Notes: generated from the letters alone by a model not told the origin. A stretch of DNA of 64,000 nt from Clytia hemisphaerica (GCA_902728285.1 CACVBU010000865.1:3797008-3861007); one strand, 5' to 3'; positions 35,698 to 51,100 are shown, counted from the stretch's first letter. Translations and numbers: made by a program.

Positions 35698-36176
35698 TAG
35701 CTTTGACGCTTTTAAAGGTGAAGATATTCATTAAATTAAATGAATTCATCAGATCGCTATTTAAAAGCAAGCACTAAATTACGGACACTAAGGTCAGCCT
35801 CACAGAGTTCTACCCTTCATCTGACAAAGCTTTCTTTGATAAGTTGACAAACGGAGACCCTTCTAGTAGAATTTCAGGAGATTTCCTTAGAGGTTTTTGA
35901 TGTTTGGTTATGTTAAGTAAATTCAATCATTATGGAAGCAAACATTCGATTTGCGTAAGAGATCGCCTCTACAGATTTCTAAAGTTTGCTTCTATAATGG
36001 CGGAAAATGCATAACGTACCAAAACACGAAAAACCTTTGTATGATTAAAATTGAATGAAATCCGAAATGAACCCCAATGTTTGCTAATCAAAACATTGGT
36101 ATCAGATTTAAAAATCCTGTAGAATTACCCTTACGTGGCTTCTATATAAAAATATGAACTAAACAAAAATATATCT

Positions 36177-39100
36177 CTAGCTTTCTGCATTAGCAGACGG
36201 TTTGATTATTCGTTTAGCTCCTCTTGAGGGTGGCTTTGGTTTTGAGAATTTGGGACGATGTAAATTTTTCTTTGGGTGAAGTTCGTCTTGTAAGAATTCT
36301 TCCGTTAATTCACTACCTTCAGATATCTCCAGCTAAAAATATAAATTCAAGTCATCATACGTACAAGGGAACGCAGAAATAATTCGAGTGATAGAGATTT
36401 TTGGGGAGAGCTATTTAGACTCTCACAGGTGTACGAAACCATAAATTAGAAATTCAGTCTCTGACTGGGTCCAAAAGTTACCAAATATCAAAGATCGACT
36501 CCCTATCCCTCACAGGATCATAAACCCTCGTAATTTGGATCAAAGTTAGAAAGAATTGGCAGAGAATGAGAAATAAGTCTCTCAAAGGGTCATGAAAACA
36601 TCAAAAGGGGCAAAATTTTCGAAATTCAATCTCTCAAAGTGTCGATTTTCGAACTTTGCGCAGACATCTAAACCTAGTGTACTCCCCCCAGATATTTGAT
36701 TTGCTTCGAGTTTTCGAGACTTGACTGTTTATAATCTTCTCAAAAAAACGTAGCACTTATATTCCTATTCAGTCCAGTTTCAGCAAATATGCCGCAAATT
36801 GAGCTTTATAACGACGGACAAACTAAATCTTTTGTAGGCCACAAAAAATGTTTCAGTAACAAATTATATTTCTTTAAACATGTGTGAAACCAAACCAAAT
36901 ACCCAATAAACACCTTGGACATTATTAACTTAAAACTTCCGTCTATCTTTGCCAAAAAGTTGTTTACATCACAAATAAGGACTCTTCTTGGCTGTACTTA
37001 GTCCTCTTATTATACTTTTCGATCTCACCTGATAAAAAAGAATTCCTTCGGAATTGTAAAGATACGGCGTTTAACTAGCTATAAGACGTATCTTCTATGT
37101 TGAAGAGGTCAATTTTTGGAGAGTCAAACCCGTCTGGATTTTTAGCAAAGTTTCAGAGATCCCCTAATTTTCCAAGTATATAAGGGTCGCTTATAGGGAT
37201 GGAAAATATGACCTCTTCAACATAGGGAGTAAATTTATTATTCAGGAATAGCCCTACAGGTGAAAGCAATCTCACCTTTTTAGTGACCTCCATCTTGAGT
37301 ACGTCTTCACATCCAGAGAGTAGGGTGGCTTTACACGAGGAATACAACATCCTCTCTTTGACTGAACACGCATAACCAGGCATGGAGTAGATGAAAACTG
37401 AAAGGGAATTGAAAATAATGTTAAACACTAACTCTTTGATCGACTCTTACTAAAACATTTTTGATTTAAAGGGTACTTTGTTTGACAAGAGCCTTTTTTG
37501 AAGAATTGGTAAAAGACCTGAAGCAATAATCTTGAAATTTCTTCCAACAAGATTTATCTATTAAATTTAGGTCTAAAAGTGCGCAACTAAAATCCGCAGC
37601 CGGTATTCTACTATAGTACCTAAAAAGTTCTATTTTACTCATGAATTGGAGGAGTAAAGTTCATCATCTTAAGTATGAAGACTGACCTATGGATTCCAGA
37701 TAATCTCCCTCGTGTGTATGTTTGAACAGAAAGAAATGGTATCTTGGTTTGTCAGTAGGCACTTCTCCTGCAAGCTTGCTGGTTTCGATATCACAAGTTT
37801 TCTCAAGGTTGATCATCTCTTTGTTAACATCTATCGACTAAAATAGAACAAGCAACATGCTGAATGGACCTACCTAATGATTAACATCAGATGAAAATAA
37901 GAAAAAAGTGACAATAATTGTACAAAAATTCAGAATGGATAAATAAAGATTGTGTGTTGAATAATGTAAAATGGTAAAATAGAATTTCCCCAAATACGAA
38001 AATCAATTAAACCATTCAGGCCCAAAAAACCTTTTAAGCTGTTTTTGGCCCAAATTTGCCCCAAAAAAATTTCCTTAAAAATCTGGCTCCGTCACATTTT
38101 GGGCATTGCCATTTTGCATCATTGTGCAAAAAATCAGAAAAAAATAATGAGTCAACATTGATAAAAGCTATATTTTCTTATTTGGTTAAAGGGAATTTCC
38201 CCAAAAATACGAAAATCCGTTTTTTAAGGCGAATAAGAATTTTCCGGGAAAAACCACTTCAGCCATTCTTTAGAGAATCTTAACCTCCATCTTTGTACAA
38301 AAAATCAGAAAAAAGTAATGACAGGATTTTGCAAAGTCCAAAAAATCCTATTTTTAGGTAGTTTTTGGCCCAAATTTGGCCAAATAAATTTTTTCTCAAA
38401 AATCGGGCTCCGTCACGTTCTGGGCATTGCCATTTTGCACCATTGTGCAAAAAATCAGAAAAAACTAATGAGCCAATCCTGAGAAAAGCTGGTAACAGAC
38501 GGACGGACGAACGGACGAACGGACATGGGTTAATTTATAGAACCTCCACCGGGGTACCCGGAGGTAGGTCCAAAAATTGAAGTTCAGGCAAGTGATGAAT
38601 TCAGTAATTATCTGTTAATTTGTTTCATATATTTTATACACAAACCACGCATACATTGTATCTGTTTAATCATTTTCATTTAAGAACAATCAACATACTG
38701 AATGGACCTACCTGATGATGAAAGCTAGATAGCAATAAGGAGAAAAATGAAAACAATCAGTCAGGCGATATAGCGTTTTGCGAAAATGCATAACACATTA
38801 AATTTTATCATTAATTGTTGATGGGGGAAGAGGGAAGGGGAGCAGGGAGGAGAGAACTAGAAAGTTCCGGTTGCAAAAATCAGTTTTATTGACAATTGAA
38901 TAATGCTTAATGGTGGGCATTGTTATCAATAATGTTTTTGTGTGAAAAAAACAAAGAAATAAGGAAAATGTCAAATGAATCTGTAAAAACGGCTATTACC
39001 GGCATATTTCCGGCATTTTCAGCCGGAAAAGAAGTCTTCTCAAAAAAACAAACTCGGTCATGTTTTGAGTATTGCGAATACGCATCTTTCTGAAAAAAAT

Positions 39101-42100
39101 CAGAAAAAACTAAGGATGAAAATTCGAGAAAATGTAAAAAACCCGGTTTTTCCGGCATATTTCCAGCATTTTCGGTTGGAAAAAAATGTTTTTCGAAAAT
39201 CGGGCTCTGTCACATTTTAGCTATTGTCATTTTGCATCAGTGTGCAAAATTTCCTAAAAAAGTACAGCTCAAGAAATTCAAGAAATACTGTCTTTCCGGC
39301 GAAAATAGGTTGTTCCGGCGATTTTTGAATACTTCCGGCTTCAAAAATCAATTTTTTTGAAAATTGAAACATGCTTGATGGTGGGCATTGCTATTAATAA
39401 TGTTTTTGAATGAAAAAACAACCAATTATAAGAAAAAAAATCCAGAAAAACGGTGATTACCGGCATATTACCGGCATTTTCGGCTGGAAAAAATTTTTCT
39501 CAAAAATCGGACTCGGCCATGTTTGTTTTGGGCACTGTTAATACGCATCTTTGAGCAAAAAATCAGAAAAAAGTATATATGATAAAATCTCGAGAAAATG
39601 CCAAAAAAACAGTTTTTCCGGCAATTTTTTTTTTTCGAAAATTGGGCTCCATCACATTTTGGGCATTGCCATTTTGCATCTTTGTGCCAAAAATCAGAAA
39701 AAACTAATGAGCCAATCTCGAGAAAAGCTGGTAACAGACGGAGGGACGAACGGACGGACATGGGTTAATTTATAGGACCTCCGAGGTAGGTCCAAAAAGC
39801 AACTTCAATTCGTGGAGACGACGAATAAGAATTCAGTCGAAAGTGTAACCATGTAATCTCTTTAATTTTGACTCCCTTTAAACATCCCCTAAGTTCACGA
39901 ATAAGCACTGTATATAAAGTCCTTTACCAATGTTTTCCTGGGTTAAAAGGAAGGGATTATGGTCTGATATCAGGAGATATGAGGAGATAAGTTTACCAGT
40001 TGAACGTAGGAGACTTCTTTGGAGGCGATTCTGACCAGTTCGTTGATGGCTTCTTCACTCATTGGGAAACTGACCCCTGGAAGAGTGCTGGCTTTGGTGG
40101 TGGCAGCAGCGCTAATATGCATCTGTTAGAAAGATTTAATAAGATTTAATATCAGCCTTTTTTACTCAGGGCGAAACTCGCCCCTTGATTGAAGGGATAG
40201 TCAGGTGGTTTGGGATATTTGGCATGTGGAATCCTTCTATTGTCCTGAGCCAAAGATCAAAATATTTTTGCCTAAATATTTCCCAATGTCGAGATAATTA
40301 AGTTACAAGTTTTTGGCTTTTAGTAAGAAAGAATGGTATTTAACAACGTTAATATCGTGTGAAACCCATTTTCAGAAATTTTAAATTGTGATATCTCGAC
40401 TTAAGAATATAGTTAGACAAAAAAACTTGGTAATTTTACCCAAAACGACACAAGTTTTCTTCAGGCAGAAAATCTCAAACCATCTGATTATCCCTTTAAG
40501 TTTCGTAGATGTCGAGACATGGGTAGAAAGAAGAAAGAAAGAATAGGAGAATCGTTAAGACTTATTGCATTATACCAGTAAATTTCTCCATAAAAAAGGT
40601 CACCAACCTGTTTGACTTCTTTCAATTCTTCTTCTTGGTAAGTCATTGGAGCGTCTGCAGCTTTCAAATCTTTGTGCTCTCTGAACCCTCTCAATGTAAC
40701 ATCACTCTAGCAAGAAAAGACAGTCATTACAAACTTAGAAAATTTAAATATAGAAAAAGCAATGGTATCTTTTAATTGACACAATTATTCTAGGATATTT
40801 AAATTAATAAATTTAAGGAGATTTTTCTTAGGAGAATTTAAATCCATATGAAAAAAATAAAAACTTGCAAAAAACTCTCCTAGGTTCATTTCTTTTGAAA
40901 AGCCAGGAGTGCTCATTAAGAGGTATCAGAAACTAAAAGGTTAATAAAAAGATGTTACGACTTAAGTCGGTGCTTTAGGCTTAATTTTATCACTAGTTTC
41001 ACTTTAACAAAGAGATTTTATTTAAACTAACCTTCTTGAAGATCATTTTATAGAAGAATTTAACATGAAAATTGAAATAATAGTGATAAAAATAATTATT
41101 AATGACAGTAGAAGTTTAACAAAACAAATATAAAGTTTTGGATTACATACTTTTAATGTTGCAAAGATTTCTTCAGTAATATAGCCTCCACCAAACTCCA
41201 ATTTCATGGTGGTTCGTGTTCCAGCATACAACATTTTCTCCCTAACCTGAAAACAAACAAAAGCATTCCCATTAATGAACAAAATAAAGTACCCCTATAT
41301 AAGGCTAGCTTGAATTAAGCTGAAATTTGGGACAAGTAACACCAAATAAAACACTTTTTAATGAAACTGTACATTATGTAACTACAATCAAGGTCAGACT
41401 TATGTTGTGGCCTTTCTGGGTATTTTAGCATTTGCTGATTTAAACGTTTGGGCGAAACAAATATTTCTATTTGGGAGGGTATACTGGCTTCCAGATTATA
41501 TTCTCAGTCTATTGGGACCATTCACAAGCTTTTGCATCCTCAGATCTGCTTAGGTCCTATCTTTTTTGCCATATTATTTTGCACCGTTCGAATCTTTTAA
41601 GTTTGACTAGTATCATACTTATGATGTGTATTAGGTTAAAATCTAATATATTTGGTCTTGCAGGTCAAATTCATAGTAAATTTCCCTTGCAAAGAATTTT
41701 CCTTTAAAAATACATGAAAAAACATTCCTTTATATAAAAGTAACAATGAATAATGAACTAATCTTCCTTAAAAAATACAGACGTTGAACTAATTATCCAC
41801 ATACCTGGGAATCATCGGGTGAGTATGCAATAAACAACCATTCGTATCCAAGATTATTCTTTGTGTCAAGTCGAAAAAATAAATAACTTGGCTGTTTTGC
41901 TTCTACTGAATTTGCCAAAATATCATCAAAATCTAGAAGTAATTTTTATTAAGAAAATTATCAATGACTACATTATTATTGTGGCATTTTTTGCCTCTAA
42001 ATTTGAAATATTTCAAAAGAATATGGTGTTGATATTAGTATGTCAAAGCCTCTTTTACTGGCTAATTTTGATTATTCTTTCTAACTAAAACTGCACAACA

Positions 42101-45100
42101 GTACTCAGTTGTTGTTAATCACAGAAAGTATTAAACAAAAAAATTCTTCTTGTAAATCTTTTAATAAAGTTAACAAGTGATTTACCTTCTTCCCAGCTTC
42201 CTCTGACATCATCACTTTTGATCAAAACAAGCTCCTCTAAAACAAAAATTAAAGATGAAATTTGTTTGGTGATTGATCAATGGTGTCAGCTCCCCAGAAA
42301 CCTGAAGGGCACCAAAGCCAGGTTGGGAGTTGAGAGCTAAAAATACCCCTAACTGTCTTGGTTGAGGCTCTGGGGGCTCTGAAACTGTTTAACCACCAGA
42401 AACTTTAGGACTGACAAAAGAAAAACAAGTGTCTATTCAAAAGATTTATCCACAGAATAGACTCCAGCAATTTTCTCAAGGTGTCCAAAATTAATAGGAG
42501 CACCTAAAGAGTGGGCTGAAAGAAGAAAATTAATAAGAGTATCAATAACCTGCTTTAAGGACTACAAATTAGTATCAGTAAATCCAGCTGATTGTAATGC
42601 CAATTTTGCGAATACTAAAAATAATTGAAACCCTGGTGAACTGATTGAAAAGTCCAAAGTTAGGTAAGAATTTCATGAACTGAAATAATATAGGCATTTC
42701 TAGCCTAGTTCTTATAAAATATGAATGTTCTTAAGAAATGAATGTTTATTACCGTTTGCAATACCAATTTTGATTAGCCGACAATTTCCATCTTTTGCCG
42801 AGGATAAGAAAGTCTTTAGCTCTTCTGAAGCTGGTAGTTAATAAAAAATAATTCAAATTTTAGGTTAGCTTTTAGAAAAGAAGTAAATGGGATATAAATG
42901 AGCCAAATAGCATAACCATACTAAAGTCTTTTCACGATAAGTGTGCACTCTTTTTTCTTTTGCCTATAACTTTTGAAGGAATTCTTCAATCTTTATAAAT
43001 TTTTGGTATCATTGGAAAGATATTAGTGAGTGGAACAATTGAAACAATTTGAAATTTAAAAAACTTTATAAAAGAATTCTAAAAATTAAGATGAAAATAA
43101 AGAAGAAAAAAATGAAGATCTTGTAGAAAAGTGCTATAACTATCATTTTCACTGAAGTGAATCCTTGATTATGCAACGTCATCACTGCGAAAAAATTTAT
43201 CAAAAATAATCATTCAGTAAAAATATATCAAACAAAGTTATAATCTGATTGACGTGAGAGATTCTTTGATCTTAGGAGGTCATCACTGTGAAAAAATTTC
43301 ATTGAAATATTTATTCAGTATAAAGTTATGGTACAAAGTTAATAAGTGATTGACCCAAAAGAATAGCAAAAACCAGTGAAAATGAAAGTTATAGCACTTT
43401 TTTACAAGATCTTCATTTTTTTCTTCTTTATTTTCATCCTCATTTTTAGAATTTTTTTTATAGATTTTTTATTTTAAATTGTTCCACTCACTAATATCTT
43501 TCCAATGATACCAAATTTATAAGATTGAAGAATTCTTTCAAAAGTTATAGGTAAAAGAAAAAAGAGTACACACTTACCGTGAATAGACTTTAAATATTAC
43601 GAAAGAGCTTTTATTAAGTTTACAAATAAGTTGCAGAACAAAGCAACATACAAAGCAGATAAACTTTTCATAGTGTCATCAATCAGTTCGTGAATCACTC
43701 AACATGACATTGTCTTCAGAAAGTGACATCCTTAGAATCACAGATTTAAGAATGGTGTTGTGATATTTATTTATAGCTACAAGTCAAACAAGACACCAGA
43801 ACGCCATGGGCCCAGAAATAAAGGGTGCATCTTTGTATCATTTTTGTACTGGGTGTTTTAGAAAAAAGTTCACAAGTTTAAAGTTAATTTGTGAAAAAAT
43901 AAATCCAAACTTTTGGCCATTTGAAGGAGGAAAGACTAAATTTAACTTTGAGCTATCAAGTATCATACTTTAAATTAAAAGTAAAATTACAAAGAAAATT
44001 CGGAAAATTCGAAAAATTCTCTTTCGAAAAAGGATCAAATTCAAGCTTACAAAACACTGGAAAGAAAAGCTTTTTTGATACGTTTTTAATGCCTTAAGCT
44101 TAAGGTTCGAGGGCCTTTCCAATGTTTTGATTATCAAAAGAATAGAAAAGAATCACTAAAATCAATTATAATTATAACTATACTTACTATTTTTGCTATA
44201 GCTTCTAGGCAAAAAACAGTAAAAAAGGCACAAATATTATTGCAGAATGCTGCACATTTGCTCAAGATCGCGAGTGCACAACTCGGAAAAAGTCCAGTGC
44301 AGGTACAAGATTTGAGGTTTTCAAGTGCAAGTGCAGATGATTTTTAACCCCACCCTGTGGCAGAGTTCCACTATTTTATCCGCGAGTGCAGCTAATTTTA
44401 GCAATTTTTTGCCTTTTTGAACTATACCTTGTTCGGACCAAAATTTATCAGGTGTGCTTATGAGGGGGGGGGGGGGTTTGGCTCATTATGCCGGTCCAGG
44501 TCGTCGTTGGTTGGGTAACCAACTTTCGAATGTTGTTGTGGGTCGGGTCGTCAACTTTCGAGAGTTGTCATGGGTCTGGTGGCGCCCTTCAAGAGTCGTT
44601 GTCCGACCAGGAAGTTGTTGGGAAGGACATCGTGGGAGCCTCACTTTCATTTTATTTGTCCTCAATTTAATCTACCCTGAATGGTCCTAAATACGACAGC
44701 CCTGCCTAAATCCGACCCCCCAAAATAACTACTATGAAAAAAGATTCTATGTTTACAAACATTCCCTCTCCAAGTTGAACAATAAACTATTGCCAAACCC
44801 CCCACCCCTCATATGCACTCTTGTGCAGAACTAGGCTGCGCGCATCCCCAGAATTTATTTTGTTATAGGGATGCGTATCGTGTATGAAATTCTCATCCGA
44901 GAGTTACCTCAAATTTGGGGTAACCAAAATTTGCATAAATTTACATAATTTCGTCATATCCAATCAAAGAAAGAAAAAAATGAAGTCATTGTGCTGTTGT
45001 TTTCATAATTATCAATTTTCATTCATTGAACAAAGAAAAAAAGAAGTCATTGTATTGCTATGACGCATAATCAAAAAAGAAAAAAGAAAAGACGGGGGTA

Positions 45101-48100
45101 AGTTGGGACAGAAATATTTTAGACGATACGCATCCCCTATATCAAATCATATCAGAGGGGATGCGTGCAGCCTAGTGCAGAACTTGGTATCGTAACTTGG
45201 TCTAATGCCGACATCACTCCTCTAATTTCAACACCCTTTTTATCTGCTGAAATTAATAGAAAGGTTCTTCAATGGGAATCAAAACTATAAAGTGCACTTA
45301 CAAACATCAATACCGTCAACTGCTCTAACTTGGGACGATTGGTCGAAACATGGGACTGGTTGATATCTGGCCTGTATTTTCACCTACTGTTAAATCTCAT
45401 TGACAACAAATTTGTTTTGATAACTTCACCAAGTTTATCAATCATACTTCTTCGTTCCTCTTAGACCCAACTCTTCATACAAAAATTATTGGAAACGCAT
45501 GTTTGGACTTTGTACCTTATGCTGCACTCAAGCACTTAAGCCAAAGTCCCATAAAAAGGAGGGACAAAAATCAGTTTTTTGAAGTTTGCAAAAAAATGCC
45601 AAATAGAAGATCTTTCAAATTCGGTATGTGAATAGAGCAGTAAAAAGTACAACTTTTGTATTTTTCCTTTTTTTGCAAAAGTTCCAGGCATGAAATTAAA
45701 GGGATAATGATAATTGAATACTATCCATTGATGATCCGCGGATCTTCCACGTGGCGTTTTTTTGCAAACTTGAAAAAACTGATTTTTGTCCCACTTTTGC
45801 GGTACTTTAGCTTAAGTGCTTGCGGCTTGCGTGCAGCATAGAGTAGTCCAAATATTTCCATAATTTTTGAATGAAGAGTTAAGTCTACACTGGTAGCCTT
45901 GTCATACTTCTGGCTGCAGCTCAAACTACAGAAACTCTCCAGATGTTTCTAACTGACTGGACCAGCAGCACATCCCCATACCCTTTATTCTTTTGTCCCA
46001 AAGTGCACCCCCCCCGGGCGGATGATTGCAAAGCGATCAAATTTATGACAGTCGGAACCACTACATAGAAATGGCAACTATTGCCTTAACGGGAAATATT
46101 TCCCAAACAGGAAGGTGAAAAACTTTCTGAAATGGACAGAGTTTCCGAATCTGGAAGTTAACCAGTTTCCCGATCGGGAATGTGACCTCTGCGTAACCGG
46201 AAATGGTCGTGGAAGGTTAATAACTGATGCCTATTGTAAAAGAGGGTGGAAAATACCTTTCACCAGGTAGTTAAGAAATCCATCCAATTAAAAACTTCCC
46301 TATTTGGAAACTTTTTCACGATCGGGAAACAAAAATCTGCTTTGTTTACAAAATTCTATTTCCTGTTCGAGAACAATGAAAATTTCCTGACCAAAACGGG
46401 AAACAGAAAAGTGATGAAATTTTCAATCTGGATTTTCAATCATTTCCATGTAGTTGTTCCGACTGTATGAGGGAAAGCAGTTTTATAGTATACTATAGTA
46501 GAGACTTTTACTAAAACCAAAGCAAACCAAACAAAAGGTCCAAAAACTTGAATCTTGAATCTTATAATCGTCCTCTTTGTTGACAGTGTTACATCAACAA
46601 GCACCTTCTTCTGCTAAATCACGTATAAGGTGCAAGACATTTGTTTCTTTTTTTTTCCTTTTGATTTGTTTACAATGTTTCTTTTAGTTTTTCCTCTTTG
46701 TCTCTTTTTTCTATTTGGAGATTTAGAAATTGATTTGTTTGTCTAATGATGTTAAGATCGTCCGTTTCCTTCAAGCATGCTACTGTCAATTCAGCAAGAG
46801 CTGTTGTACTTCTACATGCTATCATGTGTTCAGTGCTTTCTTTCTCCTCACATAGCCTGCATGTTCTCTTCCTTCCAAAGTTACTACCAACATCAATCAT
46901 TTCAAGCCTCCTTCTCATTGTTTCACTAGCTTCCTTTACTCCCATTTTATTTAGATAACTTTTTCTTTCAAACCTTTGTCCACTTTGATGCCTCATCTTT
47001 CTCATTTCTTTTTCATCCAACTCCCTTTCAATCTGCTCAGCAATTTTCCTCTTTATTGTTTTCTTCCATAGTTCTTTCTTGTATTCCTTAGCAGTGTTCA
47101 AGTCTACCCCAATGTCTCTAGCAATTCTTCTTGTCTCTGATGCCCAATTATTGGTCCAGGGTTCGAAATAACGATATTTAGGTGGTTGGACACACTGTCC
47201 GATCAAAAATTGATTTGGGTCGGACATGTCCTAAGGCTTTTAAAGTAAAATGGGTCGGACATGTCTGATTGATTTTTATGTGGGGTATACTTCAAGTCTA
47301 ATACAAGCTTCTGATAGAATTTTACATTGATCACGAAGAAGCTAAACAAATGTCAATTAATGGTCAGAAGCCCATGATTTTTACTTGAAGCATACTTTCA
47401 TTTGTTGAGAAAAAGCATCACACAAAATGAATATCTAACACTAATGATCGCAACTTTGAGAGTTTTTGTGTGTAAATAAAGAAGTTACTAATTCTATGTA
47501 AATTACAATTTCTTTTGGAAATTTCACAACGCATCTGACAAATTTTTCGAAGGCACCTAAAGTAATTGGGTCGAACATGATGTCCGACTAGAATCGATTT
47601 GGGTCGGACATTTCAGCAATTGGGTCGGACAATGTCCGATGTCCGACTGTTATTTCGAGCCCTGTTGGTCTTTGCTGTTTCACCTGGTTTCACTGCATTC
47701 CTGGTCCTCTATCACCACTTTTCCTAATCTGTCTTTGGCTGACGTTATAAGGTTTTGATAGAGCATCATTCTGTGATAGACCACCTTCTTTTCAATCGGC
47801 CATATCCCAGTCTTTTTCAGGATGCCAAAGTAAGATGTTGATGATGGCATTCTTAGTATGGACTTAAGTATTCTCGCTTGGATTTTTTCTAATCCTTCAA
47901 TCTCTTTTTTGTCAATCCTTGTCCAGCATTCCAGGTTGTATATCAGAGTTGGGACGACTGTTCTCTCATAAACTAGCAGTGCTGCATCTGTGGACATTGA
48001 TCCCAACCATTCTTCCTTCACTGTTCCTTTCAGCTCATTTAACATAGCCCAACTCCGTCTTTCAATTTCCTTTAACTGCTCAGAAAGTTTGCCATCTTCT

Positions 48101-51100
48101 GCGATCCAGTTGCCTAAGATTTTGTAGCTTGTAACTCTTTCAATTTTTCCTCTTTTGACATCCATATCCAGCTCTTGAACCTCCTCTTTCCTCTTTCCGG
48201 TTTTAATTATCAGGTAATTTGTTTTTCCCGTGTTGAAAGTGAAGCGGTTCATGCTCCATTATTTGCAACTTTCTCCCAACACACTTAACCAATGAGGGAG
48301 TCCCTGCAGCTGTAATATCATCTACGTAAGTCAAGGGGGCTATAGATAGGTTTGGGCTGACTACTGTTCTTGCGTCTTCTCCAATTTCTGCTATCTTTGA
48401 TGTGTTGCAGCAGCACAGCAATGGTCCAAATATTGTACCTTGCTTGACTACTTCCTCAACCTGAAATTCTTCGGTCTCTCCACAAGGTGTCAGAACCGTC
48501 ATTTTTGCCCTTTGGTTTAGCTGTTTTAATAGTTGGGTCTCTCTCTCTCATGCCACAGTCCTTCAGGTCTACTAGACAATCATCCAGCCAGAGTTGGTCG
48601 AAACACTTTTCTGCATCGACACAAATAATGTAGGTGTCTCTTCCCACCTCCCTGTTCTTGTCTAGTACCACCATCAGTGCTAGCCAGTCGTCCTTGGTTG
48701 ATCTCTCCTTTTGTCCACCGTTCTGGAATTTGTTTATATTCAATTTTGACTCTGCCTTGTTAACCCTTTCCGTGCCGATGTCGTATACATCCGACATGCA
48801 AATTTTCACTCTACTTGCCATTGTCGGATATATCCGACATCAAATTTTTTTACCTAATTGCCGAGGCCTTTAAAAAAGAGGGAGCTCTATTGCCCAGAAA
48901 TCAGCTTTTAGGAAAATGGTTTTCTTATTTGCCAATGTCGTATATATCCAACATAAAAAAATCCAAATAGTAATAGTGACAGTATATATTAAGTGCTCAA
49001 AAGATTTATTTCAGGTTTATTTTAGTCTATCATAAAATATATATAAAACAAATGTCAAATACAAATGTCAAACATTGGCAAATAGGAATAAAATATCCTT
49101 GTCGTATATATCCGACATGCGGCAACACGAGTTAAAATTTGCATGTCGTATATATACGACATCGGCAAATCAGGTTACTAAAAAAAATTACCCCTCGGCA
49201 AATGGATTGGGGTACGAAAACAAGGTAACGGCACGCAAAGGGTTAAGAGCAATTGCACCTAAGAAAATCCCTGAATCATCTAAAGTGGGATCATTGATGT
49301 CTTGGATTTTTTTCTTTTTTAGATATGTTGTGGGGGATCATGGGTGGAACAAAATTCCAAAATTTGAGCCTCAGAGTTGAAGCCGTTCCCGAGATATAGC
49401 ATTTTGAAGTTTCAAAAATTTTGTCTAAAATACAGACCGGTAATTTACAGACCAGAATTCCAAATTGCTATAACTCCTTATTGGTAAGTCTAAATGACAT
49501 GAAATTTTGCACAGATACACAAGACCATAAAAAGTTTCTAAAAACAAAAACAAAAATTAAAATTGTTTTTCCAAAATGGCGGATATTTGAAGCCAAAGTT
49601 TTGAACTGCTTGAAAATACCGGTTGGATTTGATTCTCAGTTATTCCCGGCCCGAGATTCCAAATTGAATTTCTTTTTCAGATCCTGAAAGATCAATCCTT
49701 TAACTACCAAATATCAAAAATCTGTCGTAGAGAATTCATTTTTGACTCAATAAATCAATTTTAAAGATGACCTATATTTTCCGAAAATTCCCTAGCAACG
49801 CCCTAGCAACAAGGCTTTAACAGGCTACTCCATGTACTGGAAGGCTCAAAAACTGGTTTTAAGGATTGACAGCCCATTTATGGACAGTTGTGATCATAAA
49901 CTGATCAAATTATTAGAGGATATTCCTCTACAGGCTGCATCATTTGAGACGTGCGATAGCACGCGCACACCTCCACACACACCTAAAATGTCTGAGGAGT
50001 GCGATCAATCACACCCCATTAAGTTAGTTTCACAACTGAAATTTGTGCATAGCATTCCTTATCACACACCTAAATTACTAAAATCAAGGCTTTAGGAGTG
50101 TGATTGACCACACACCTGGAGTTTTCAAATGATGCAGCCTGCCTCTATATGCAAAAGAAATTCATAATTTTCACTGCCTGCGATGATATTAAGAGGCATT
50201 TTTTTAAGAGTCTTCAGGGTGTGGTACCTTATCCTCTTGGATTTTGATGAAATTTTGACCAAATGATCTATCACACAAGAAAATAAGACCCTGAAAATTT
50301 CACCTTGATATCTCACTTAGTTTTGAAGATACAGCGTCTCAAAGATAGGCTACTAAGCAAAAATTGACCCCTAAATTTCATGAACTCTGGTGAGGAGCAG
50401 ATTTAGAAAAATTTTTATTCAAGTATATACATTAGAAAGCTGATTTATATACAGTGGATTTCAAGAACTTTTTGTAGGGTATCAGAAAAAATCAAATTGA
50501 GTCTCCAAAATTTTCCCCGAAAATCTTTAGCACCTCCTGTAGAGGGCTTCAGACTGCGTAATCTGGGTTTGGAAGCACTTTTAGCTGGCTGCTGATAGTC
50601 CTCAAGACTTTTTTAAAGCAAACTTTTGACCTGGAGTGGTTTACTGGTGGGTTTTGGCCACAAAAACAACATTTTTCAGGATTTCCATATTTGCGTAACT
50701 GTCAAAAATGGCCGAAAAAATTGCTATTTTGGCAGATCTGGAGCAAAATTCAAGATGGCATCTTTTTGCAGCAACAACAAAAATTTTTGAAACTTTCAGC
50801 AAGGCTTCCTTAGTAGGTCTAGTTTATAGCCTCAAAAAATCTCAGTGGGTTTTTGAAGTCTCTTAAAGATATGATTGATTGAAAATTTGCTTAACTTTGT
50901 TGTTTTTTCCCTCTTAAAATGCTAAATCAGGCCCACTTAAGGGCTCTAAAGGTTAATTTTTGTCAAAATATTGGTTGATCTTCTCTAGCCAACTAATCAT
51001 AGGCATTAAGGGAACAACTGTAAAAGATTTCAGGTCATTTTCATCAACAGATGACATTTTATGACTGTTTCTTTATTTTTAAGTACAGAATATGTAAAAA

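Noticed and set aside
41028-41045. Possible extra twinfilin exon ending at a GTTAGT donor
   Set aside because: Exons 5 and 6 join directly in phase 0 (FATLK then SDVTLRGF), matching the family without a gap.
44454-44690. Two overlapping plus-strand frames of 60-78 codons
   Set aside because: They begin in a G homopolymer, have no homology and sit in twinfilin intron 1.
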